A DNA stretch of 64,000 bases, from positions 39,447,830-39,511,829 of the forward strand of contig CM060462.1 of the NCBI GenBank assembly GCA_030544235.1, written 5' to 3'. The position numbers and the translations under genes were made by a program. Below, piece by piece: positions 24,956 through 36,900 of the stretch. A model generated the notes under the pieces. It searched no databases, had not been told where the DNA came from, and saw only the letters and a list, made by a program, of their open reading frames with translations. Positions within the stretch are counted from its first letter, which is position 1. The number at the start of each line of letters is the position of its first letter. This DNA comes from Lepturacanthus savala (lineage: Eukaryota; Chordata; Actinopteri; Scombriformes; Trichiuridae).

Positions 24956-27900
24956 CGTCTGGTACTCAATCTAAATGACAACAGCTCCCTCTGGCTGTGG
25001 AACATTATACTGCATCAGTCATAAAGTGAAACTGTTGATCCCTCGAGGTGTAAATTTACACGTTACAGCAGCAGCAGGAGAGAAAAACAGATAAAAACTC
25101 TGAGTAACAGCTACAACATAATAATGTGATTCAATCCATATTCATTGTAATCATAACCCCACTTTACGACAGAATGTCCCCGTTGTTTACTGCTTGAATT
25201 TCATTAAACTAACATTTATTATTAGCAATCTGCAGCTACTAAAACACACTGACTCTATATAAAACAGCATCGACCAATCACCACAGCAGCTGGTTTATCT
25301 GTGTAGAAATGCAGCAATGAGGTGAAATTCCTATTTCATTGATTGGGGGAGGGGTGATGGGACAATGAGAAGTACATTTCTATTATTTTTGGAGGGGACA
25401 TCCATTTGTATTATGTGTGTACTACATGCATATAAAATGTTTTTTTCCACTAAAAGCTCACGGTTAAGTTACCTACTGTAGAAACTTTAAGACCCAGATA
25501 TCAAAATTTAAGACTACTGATATTTTAGCTTTTAGCTTGAAGTTGACATAAGTAGTAAACAAATCAAATGAGTAAAAGCAGCGGTTTTTACTCTCAAGTC
25601 AACTTTTCATCAGAAAATTGCAAAGGTAAGACAGAATGTCTGCTAGTCGCTGTAAATAGGTGGTTATTTACCTTTATATACTTTAGCTGCTGGTGGTTTC
25701 ATGTTGTTCTAGAGAAATAAAAGCCTTGCTGCTGAACTCGTTGTGGTCTCAGCTTCATCAGACGCTATTTGTTTGTGGACCATGAAGCAGCAACGAGGCA
25801 GCGATGGAACGGTGGAGAGTGGGTTGACTTTCTGATGCTATTCGGATTTTGACGTTTGATAATTAATATGCTTTGTGTTTGATGCGTGTAAAAATGACTT
25901 ATTCGTGCTGCATAAGTAAAGCAGCGTTGTCTTTTGCTGTGGGGAGTCTCTGGGGGACCTTGGAGTGTAACAGGTTAAGTAATATTGGGTTAATCTAGGG
26001 TCTAAAGTTTTAGGCTAATACCAGTGGCGATTTCTTTAAGACTACAAGGGAAGCTGAACTTCCTCTGCCCTGTCAACAAAGAAATGGCCAAATTTGTGCA
26101 GCTGTGTTAACATTTTATTGACTATAAATCTGTTAGAACATGTTCATCTTGAAGACGAGTTCTTTCAGAATCAGCTACTTATCATAAATAAATAAATGAC
26201 ATGTCCGTACATTCCCATACCGCTTCCTGGTCTCTGGTCAATGCATTTCCCCATAGACGCTGAGCGTCTCTGAGAGTCAATGAAGTGTGGGCGGGGCCTG
26301 GACGCTGAGCGTCCGCATGCTGATTGGAGGAAAATCAGAATGTAGTTTGGCTGACAGGTTTCAAAACTATATAATGGAGACACCCCAGGTTTCAAAATCA
26401 TTTATCGTTCGCGTCTCTCTCGCTCGCTCGCGTTCCTGCGCAATCAAATCGAAGCGATTCACGTATAATACACGAGTTACTGTTTTGCCTGCACGCTCTC
26501 ACTCGCATTGCATATTTATAAAAAAAAAACAAAAAAACACTCGCAAAGTATAAAATCCGGGATATTTTACCCGACTCGGCATCACGGAGCCACTCTGAAG
26601 AACTTCGGGAGACTTGTGTCTGCATGACGTCACCTCAGCTGCTTGATATTCAGACAAATAGTCTCTGTTTGTCAAATGACTGACTATTTGTTGCCTTTCC
26701 AGAGTGAAATAATTCACTCTTACACTGTAAATAAATCACACTCACGTATTTCATTGTTCTATAAATATTAAAGTTTCCTTGTTCTTATTGTTATTGTTGT
26801 TCTAGTTTTAATTACCTTTTGTTCGATACTGTTCATACTCGGCTAGTGACCAGCTAGCATCATGATGGCTAACAATGCTAACATTGGGCCAAGTCTCCCA
26901 GAAGTTCCGGTAAACATCTCGATAAATGACAAACATCTCCCTGAAATGACTTTTTGGAACTTGGGATGTCTGTAAATAACATGTTTATGATGTACGACAA
27001 ATATGAGCTTCCCCTGTTTGAAAGATCACAAATTGCCACTGCTAAGTACATAACCTTTGTGGTTGTAGAGATATTCCAGATTTATTGGGGCTTCAGTGGT
27101 TAAATCTGAAGATGAAGATGAGAGAATCCGAAGAGAAGAGTTTCCTTAGGATGGAAAAGTCATTGAAACAGAGTTTAAAAGCGAAAGTAAAATCTTTGCG
27201 TTGATGAACTTCCACTGACTGTTGGAGCTCATTAATGCACAATAATAATAATAATACATAGGTTTTATTTAGCGCTTTTCCTGGTGCTCAAAGATGCCAA
27301 AAACAGACATATAGGGTAGGGGATTGAAAGGAAAACATCAGGAGACAGCAATGGAGAGAGGGTAGGGGAGCAGTGGAAAATGTCAGCCGTTGGATGCGAT
27401 TTCGACGAGATGGGTTTTGAGATGTGCTTTGAAAGGAGGCAGCGAGTCAGAGTTTCTGATGGCTGGGGGGAGAGAGTTCCAGAGGGTGGGGGGCGGCGAT
27501 GGCGAAGACCCTAACCCCCAGGGGGCGGTGCTTGGACTTGGTGATGGGGGTGAGGAGGTTGGCAGTCCAGTCGGCGGGCGGGGGAATAGCGGAGGAGATC
27601 TGTAAGGTGTGTTGGTGCCAGGTTGTTCAGGGCCTTGTAGGTGGTGAGGAGGATTTTGAAGTTGATACGTTGAGTTACAGGAAGCCAGTGAAGTTGATGG
27701 AGGATGGGGGTGATGTGTTTTCTGGAGGGGGAGCTAGTAAGTGGCCGGACAGCAGAGTTTTGTTCATATTGTAGTTTTTGAAGGTGGAGGGGAGGCCATA
27801 CAGCACGGTGTGGGTGCAGGTTTTTGTTCCAACCAAGCAGGAACACACCTGATTCTACTAATCAACCACTAGAGGCTTTGATAAGGACCTTCATTAGTAG

Positions 27901-30900
27901 AATCAGGTGTGTGACTCCTTGGTTGGAACAAAAACCTGCACCCACACCGGCCCTTCTGGATTGCAGTTTGACACCCCTGCCATACAGGATGCTACTGCAG
28001 TTGTGGAGTCTGGCGAAGGCATGGATTAGTGTTTCAGTGGCAGTGGTGGAGAGAGTAGATCGAACACGAGCTATATTTCGGAGGTGGAAGGAGGATGTCT
28101 TGATGACGTGGTTGATGTGGGGCTTGAAGGTGAGTGCAGGGTCCATGTAGATGTTTTTGACCAGTGGGGAGAGAGTGACAACAGAGTGACCATCGACGGT
28201 GAGTGAGAAGTTTTGAGAGGTGGGGAGCATGGCTTTCAGACCAAAAATAATGATTTCTGTTTTATTGCTGTTGAGTTGTGATTCATCCAGGATTTAATGT
28301 CAGTGAGGCAGTTGGTGATTGTGGAGAGGATTGATGGGGTGATGGTTCTGGTGGTGATATAAAGCTGGGTATCATCGGCGTAACAATGGAAATAAGGCAG
28401 ATTAATTAAAATCCTCCATAATTCTGCCCAGTATCTCTGTTTTCATGTATTTATTTATGATTTATTTTGCAGGATGTGCGACAGCGGCGAAGGTCTCTAC
28501 ACGTTTCAGACCAGAGAAGGAGAACAGATCTATCAACGAGTTCACTCGTCCACGCTCGCTATCGCTGAGCAGCACAAGAAGGTTCTGATGGAGATGGAGA
28601 AAAACAGCAGGGTACAAACTCATCATATTACACTGATGTATTAGTCCTGGATATTATTATTGTTACAATTTTACATTTTCTTTTTTCCTCAAGCAGGTGT
28701 CAAACATGCAGCCGGGGGGCCAGTCAGTGAGAATCTTTCAGGGCTCAAATGATAAAATATTTACAGTTTTGATTAGAGAATAGTTTCTAAAACAGGAGAT
28801 AACTTCAATTGCTGCTGAAAATACTAAGTGTTAGTCAATTTAGTTGTATTTTCTAAAATAGTTTGACTTTCTTTGCATTAATGTCTTTTTTATCTCATAT
28901 GAGACAATAAATGTTCAACTTCCTGGTTCTAAATAGTCAGTGAGAATCTTTCAGGGCTCAAGAGATAAGATATTTACAGTTTTGATTAATAAATGGCTTG
29001 TCAAACAGGAGATGACTTCACCTGCTGCTGAAAATACTAAATATTAGTCAATTCAGTACTATCTTCTTAAAATACGATAAAATTAATCAACTTTTTATCT
29101 CATAATTCTGATTATTTTAAGAAAACAAGACTAAATTGACAGTGTTGACATGCAGTGTGTATATGTGTGTGTGTGCACACCATTTTCTAGGTCCCCTCTT
29201 GGACATGCTATAAATCATGTTAAAAAACATGTGAAAAAACATCTGGTGTGGGGGTCCCCTCTTTGATAGGTAGACATCTTATGAAGTCCCCTCTTGGCAA
29301 TTAAGGAAAAGTCATTTTAAAAAAGCACATTTTCAGTAATTTTATAGTAAAACATGTTAAAAGTCAATTTTATATTATATTTTAGTTTTTTTCAAAATGA
29401 CCAGAAACAGAATTCCAGTGTTGGCAGTTTACCCTGAAAGTCCCCTGTTGGTAATGGTGGTTTGTATTGGTGTTTGTGTTTGTCACCACATTTTAAATAT
29501 TTACCACAGAGACTTTACCACAGAGTCTCTAGAATAATCCCTCCAAAAAGAATTTTGTACATGGGATGAATAGAAATTTTTTTTATGGGAATATTTGTGG
29601 AAGCGGCAACTATAATAGCCATTAAAATGCTATTTTTCTGAAACGAAAAAACATACAAAATGGGACAAAAATAGATACATAAAATGATTGTTAATGACTC
29701 GACTGATATTTGCATGAAATCCTTGAAAAAATATGGGCTTAAATTAGTTAAATAATTATAAAATTTAAGTTAAAGTGTAATTTTGTGTAAAAAACTGTGT
29801 TATGTCGAGGTCCACTCTTTGATAGGTAGACATAATTAAAAAGCACATTTTCAGGTAATTTTGAAGTAAAACACCATAAAAGTAGATTTTATACTATATT
29901 TTCATTTTTTTTCCAAATGACCAGAAACTGAAGTTCACTGTTAGCAGTTTACCCTAACAGTCCCCAGTTGGTGATGTTTGTTGTGTGTGTGTGTGTTTAT
30001 TGTTCACCTATCAAACAGTGGACCATACAGCCAACAGGTGACCTTTTTTTAGGTCCCCTCTTGGACATGCTTTAAACTATGTTAAAACATATGAAAAAAA
30101 CATTTAAAACAAAACTGCTGTGGTGGACAAACATGACCCAGTTCCACTGCATTATTGGGAGGTACACTATTTGATAAGATAATTCTCTATTTGTCCCACA
30201 GTGGAGAAATTGCATTCGCAAAGAGGAGTAGAGACAGAAGAAAAGATTGCACACAGACCATATATATAAATAAATACAATATATTACAATATAATATAAG
30301 AGATGCACCATATATACAACATAGATACAAGATAGATACCCTACAGTGAGTAGAGTAGATTATTGCACATGAATTGAACAGTAGGGTAGATTATTGCACA
30401 TGAATTGAACAGTGGAGTAGGTTATTGCACATGAATTGCACAGTGGGGTAGATTACTGCACATGAATTGAACAGTAGGGTAGATTACTGGACATGAATTG
30501 CACAGTGGAGTAGGTTATTGCACATGAATTGAACAGTGGACTAGATTATTGCACATGAATTGCACAGCGGGGTAGATTATTGCACATGAATTGCACAAGG
30601 GAGTCGATTACTGCACATGAATTGCACAGTGGGGTAGATTATTGCACATGAATTGCACAGTAGGGTAGAGTATTGCACATGAATTGAACAGTAGGGTAGA
30701 TTATTGCACATGAATTGCACCGTGGGGTAGATTATTGCACATGAATTGAACAGTAGGGTAGATTATTGCACATGAATTACACAGTGGGGTAGATTATTGC
30801 ACATGAATTGAACAGTAGGGTAGATTATTGCACATGAATTGCACAGTGGGGTAGATTATTGCACATGAATTGCACAGTGGAGTAGGTTATTGCACATGAA

Positions 30901-33900
30901 TTGCCCAAGGAAGTCGATTACTGCACATGAATTGCACAGTGGGGTAGATTATTGCACATGAATTGCACAGTAGGGTAGAGTATTGCACATGAATTGAACA
31001 GTAGGGTAGATTATTGCACATGAATTGAACAGTAGGGTAGAGTATTGCACATGAATTGTACAGTAGGGTAGATTATTGCACATGAATTGCACAGTGGGGT
31101 AGATTATTGCACATGAATTGCACAGTGGAGTAGATTATTGCACATGAATTGCACAGTGGAGTAGATTATTGCACATGAATTGAACAGTAGGGTAGATTAT
31201 TGCACATAAATTGCACAGTGGAGTAGGTTATTGCACATGAATTGCACAGTGGAGTAGATTATTGCACATGAATTGAACAGTAGGGTAGATTATAGCACAT
31301 GAATTGCACAGTGGAGTAGGTTATTGCACATGAATTGCACAAGGAAGTCGATTACTGCACATGAATTGCACAGTAGGGTAGATTATTGCACATGAATTGA
31401 ACAGTGGGGTAGATTATTGCACATGAATTGCACAGTAGGGTAGATTATTGCACATGAAAAATTATTATGCAGATGCAGTAACAGTGTTCATTGTAGAGTG
31501 TCACAGCAGCAGGATAAGTAGACCCCTATCAAGTCCCCTCATGATAATATAGGAAAAGATAATTAAAGGCACATTTTAAGTATTTTTTTGTAGTTAAACA
31601 TCTTAAAATTAGATTTTATAATATATTTTGTTTCTTCAAAATGAGCGGAAACAGAAGTACAATGTTGGCAGTGGCAGTCCCCCGTTGGTAATGTTTGCTT
31701 GTACATGTGTGTGTTCAGTTGCTGTCTAAAGGATCAGAATCTGGTTCCTACCCCTGCACCCCAACCTCCATCCTACCCCGATCAGCCTACTGGCATCACA
31801 TCACTGGGAACCAGAGCAGCAGCGGTGAGACTCACACCAGAATTAAATATATTTTGATCTCATTACACCGCCATCATTCTGCCTTTAAACTGATTTTCCT
31901 GACTTCTACTGTGGAGGCTGTTCATGAATCTGCTGCTGCGCTGCAATTCCTGACCTTATTTTGAAATACATTGCGGTTTATATTTCCTGCTGTTTGATCT
32001 TATTGCATGAAAATGAACAATTTAATGGTTGGTTTATGTTTATCTTTTATTGTGAAACTGTTTTTCCATCAGTCAAGATTCAAAGTGACTCAGCTTTTAA
32101 TAGAATTGATAGTGTGTAATGGAGATTAGGATAGATAGATGATATTCACAGCTGCTCGTTGATTATATATTGACTAGTTATTCTTTTCATATTCAGTGTT
32201 AAAAGTTGTGGTGGAGTCGCTTATTTTCCTTCTTTAGAGTTGGATGACAGGATTGAAATGAAGCTACACCTACCAGCACCTTTATAACACAATATTTAAA
32301 CTACAAATTTGTGAGTTTTAACAGCAACCTATTATTCCAACGTATTCTACCTTTAATTGTGCATAATTAAGCATGAATACAATTTAAATGTGTGAGTGAT
32401 ACATAAATTCAAGGGAAAATTATCTATGGAGACCAAAGGCGGTTCGTGCCCAGAGTCCGGGGAGGTTCGCCTTCACACAGTAAAAACTGTGTCCCCGGAC
32501 TTCAGGGCGGTTCAACTTCACACAGTTAACACAGTGTCCCCGGAGTCCGGGGAGGTTCACTTTCACACAGTTAATACCGTGTCCCCAGACTCCGGGGAGG
32601 TTTGCCTTCACACAGTAAGCACCCTGTACCCAGAGTCTGGGGAGGTTTGCCTTCAAACAGTAAACCCTGTCTCGCCAGAGTCTGGGGAGGTTCGGCGTCA
32701 CACAGTAAACTCTGAGTCCCCAGAGTCTGGGGAGGTTTGCCTTCAAACAGTAAACCCTGTCTCACCAGAGTCTGGGGAGGTTCGGCGTCACACAGTAAAC
32801 TCTGTGTCCCCAGAGTCTGGGGAGGTTTGCATTCACCCAGGATATACTGTGTCCTCAGAGTCCGGGGACATTCGCCTTCACACGGTTATCACTGTGTCCC
32901 CAGAGTCCGGGGAGGTTTGCCTTCACACAATAAACACTTTGTCCCCGGAGTCCTAGCAGGTTCATCTTCACACAGTAAACACTGTGTCCCTGGAGTCCAA
33001 GAAGTTTCATCTTTACACATTAAACACTGTGTCCTTGTAGTCTAGGGACGTTCGACTTCACACAGTTAACACTGTATCCCCAGAGTCTGGGGAGGATCAC
33101 CTTCACACATTAAACACTGTGTCCCCAGAGTACGGGGAGGTTTGCATTCATCCAGGAGATACTGTGTCCCCAGAGTCCGGGGAGGTCTGCATTCACCCTG
33201 TAAACACTGTGTCCCCAGAGTTTGGGAAGGTTCACCTTCACACAGTAAACCGTGTTCCCCAGAGTCCGGGGAGGTTTGGCTTCACACAGTAAACCCTGTT
33301 TCTCCAGAGTCTGTGGAGGTTCGCTTTCACACAGTAAACACTGTGTCCCCAGAGTCTGGGGAGGTTTGCATTCACCCAGGATATACTGTGTCCTCAGAGT
33401 CTGGGGACATTCGCCTTCACACGGTTATCACTGTGTCCCCAGAGTCCAGGGAGGTTTGCCTTCACACAATAAACACTTTGTCCCCGGAGACCTAGCAGGT
33501 TCATCTTCACACAGTAAACACTGTGTCCCTGGAGTCTAGGGATGTTCGACTTCACACAGTTAACACTGTGTCCCCAGAGTCTGGGGAGGATCGCCTTCAC
33601 ACAGATAACACTGTGTCCCCAGAGTCCGGGGAGGTTCACCTTCACACAGTAAACCCTGTTCCCCAGAGTCCGGGGAGGTTCGGCTTCACACAGTAAACCC
33701 TGTTTCTCCAGAGTCTGTGGAGGTTCGCTTTCACACAGTAAACACTATGTCCTTGGAATCCGGGAAGGTTCACCTTCACACAGTAAACAATGTGTCCCCG
33801 GAGTCCTGGGAGGTTTGCCTTCACGCAGTAAACACTGTGTCCCTGGAGTTCTAGAAGGTTCACCTTTACACATTAAACATGCCCCCGTAGTCCGGGGAGG

Positions 33901-36900
33901 TTCAAATTCACACAGTTAAGACAGTGTCCCCGGAGTCCGGGGAGGTTTGCCTTCACACATTAAACACTGTCTCTTCAAAGTCTAAGGGAGCTCACTTTCA
34001 CACGTTAAACAATGTGTCCCCAGAGTCTGGGGAGGTTCACCTTCACACAGTAAACACTGCGTCCCCACACTTCATGGGAGGTTCACTTCCACACAGTAAA
34101 CACTGTGTCCCCAGAGTCCGGGGAGGTTCACTTTCACACAGTTAATACTGTGTCCCCAGACTCCAGGGAGGTTGCCTTCACACAGTAAACACTGTGTCCT
34201 CAGAGACCGGGAAGGTTCGCCTTCACACAGTAAACACTGTGTCCCTGGAGTTCTAGAAGGTTCACCTTTACACATTAAACATGTCCCCGTAGTCCGGGGA
34301 GGTTCGACGTCACACAGTTAAGACACTGTCCCCGGAGTCCGGGGAGGTTCGACTTCACACAGTAAACACTGTGTCTCCAAAGTCTAAGGGGGTTCACTTT
34401 CACACATTAAACACTGTGTGCCCAGAGTCTGGGGAGGTTCGCCTTCACACAGTAAACACTGTGTCCCTGGCCTTCAGGGAGGTTCACCTTCACACAGTAA
34501 ACATTGTGTCCCCGGAGTCAAAGTAGGTTCACCTTCACACATTAAACACTGTGTCCGGGGAGGTTTGCCTTCACACAGTAAACACTGCTTCCCCACACTT
34601 CATGGGAGGTTCACTTCCACACAGTAAACACTGTGTCCCCAGAGTCCGGGGAGGTTTGCCTTTACACGGTAAACACTTTGTCCCCCGAGTCCTAGAAGGT
34701 TCATCTTTACACATTAAACACTGTGTCCCTGTAGTCTGGGGAGGTTCGACTTTACACAGTAAACATTGTGTCCCAATGTCCAAGTAGGTTCTCTTTCTCA
34801 CATTAAACACTGTGTCCCCAGAGTGTGGGGAGGTTCACCTCCACACAGTTAATACCGTGTCCCTGGACTCCGGGGAGGTTTGGCTTCACACAGTAAACCC
34901 TGTGTCCAAAGAGTCTGGGGAGGTTTGCCTTCACACAGTAAGCACCCTGTACCCAGAGTCTGGGGAGGTTTGCCTTCAAACAGTAAACCCTGTCTCGCCA
35001 GAGTCTGGGGAGGTTCGGCGTCACACAGTAAACTCTGAGTCCCCAGAGTCTGGGGAGGTTTGCCTTCAAACAGTAAACCCTGTCTCACCAGAGTCTGGGG
35101 AGGTTCGGCGTCACACAGTAAACTCTGTGTCCCCAGAGTCTGGGGAGGTTTGCATTCACCCAGGATATACTGTGTCCTCAGAGTCCGGGGACATTCGCCT
35201 TCACACGGTTATCACTGTGTCCCCAGAGTCCGGGGAGGTTTGCCTTCACACAATAAACACTTTGTCCCCGGAGTCCTAGCAGGTTCATCTTCACACAGTA
35301 AACACTGTGTCCCTGGAGTCCAAGAAGTTTCATCTTTACACATTAAACACTGTGTCCTTGTAGTCTAGGGACGTTCGACTTCACACAGTTAACACTGTAT
35401 CCCCAGAGTCTGGGGAGGATCACCTTCACACATTAAACACTGTGTCCCCAGAGTACGGGGAGGTTTGCATTCATCCAGGAGATACTGTGTCCCCAGAGTC
35501 CGGGGAGGTCTGCATTCACCCTGTAAACACTGTGTCCCCAGAGTTTGGGAAGGTTCACCTTCACACAGTAAACCGTGTTCCCCAGAGTCCGGGGAGGTTT
35601 GGCTTCACACAGTAAACCCTGTTTCTCCAGAGTCTGTGGAGGTTCGCTTTCACACAGTAAACACTGTGTCCCCAGAGTCTGGGGAGGTTTGCATTCACCC
35701 AGGATATACTGTGTCCTCAGAGTCTGGGGACATTCGCCTTCACACGGTTATCACTGTGTCCCCAGAGTCCAGGGAGGTTTGCCTTCACACAATAAACACT
35801 TTGTCCCCGGAGACCTAGCAGGTTCATCTTCACACAGTAAACACTGTGTCCCTGGAGTCTAGGGATGTTCGACTTCACACAGTTAACACTGTGTCCCCAG
35901 AGTCTGGGGAGGATCGCCTTCACACAGATAACACTGTGTCCCCAGAGTCCGGGGAGGTTCACCTTCACACAGTAAACCCTGTTCCCCAGAGTCCGGGGAG
36001 GTTCGGCTTCACACAGTAAACCCTGTTTCTCCAGAGTCTGTGGAGGTTCGCTTTCACACAGTAAACACTATGTCCTTGGAATCCGGGAAGGTTCACCTTC
36101 ACACAGTAAACAATGTGTCCCCGGAGTCCTGGGAGGTTTGCCTTCACGCAGTAAACACTGTGTCCCTGGAGTTCTAGAAGGTTCACCTTTACACATTAAA
36201 CATGCCCCCGTAGTCCGGGGAGGTTCAAATTCACACAGTTAAGACAGTGTCCCCGGAGTCCGGGGAGGTTTGCCTTCACACATTAAACACTGTCTCTTCA
36301 AAGTCTAAGGGAGCTCACTTTCACACGTTAAACAATGTGTCCCCAGAGTCTGGGGAGGTTCACCTTCACACAGTAAACACTGCGTCCCCACACTTCATGG
36401 GAGGTTCACTTCCACACAGTAAACACTGTGTCCCCAGAGTCCGGGTAGGTTCGGCTTCACACAGTAAACACTGTGTCCCCAGAGTCCGGGGAGGTTCACT
36501 TTCACACAGTTAATACTGTGTCCCCAGACTCCAGGGAGGTTGCCTTCACACAGTAAACACTGTGTCCTCAGAGACCGGGAAGGTTCGCCTTCACACAGTA
36601 AACACTGTGTCCCTGGAGTTCTAGAAGGTTCACCTTTACACATTAAACATGTCCCCGTAGTCCGGGGAGGTTCGACGTCACACAGTTAAGACACTGTCCC
36701 CGGAGTCCGGGGAGGTTTGCCTTCACACAGTAAACACTGTGTCCCTGGAGTCCGGGGAGGTTTGCCTTCACACAGTAAACACTGTGTCCCCGGAGTCCGG
36801 GGAGGTTCGACTTCACACAGTAAACACTGTGTCTCCAAAGTCTAAGGGGGTTCACTTTCACACATTAAACACTGTGTGCCCAGAGTCTGGGGAGGTTCGC

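Noticed and set aside
26287..26717. Overlapping short frames in dok4 intron 5
   Set aside because: They lie within a non-autonomous hAT element and show no transposase motif.
30340..31460. Regular direct repeats resembling a CRISPR array
   Set aside because: No unique spacers between the units; a pure 31-bp tandem array in a vertebrate intron.
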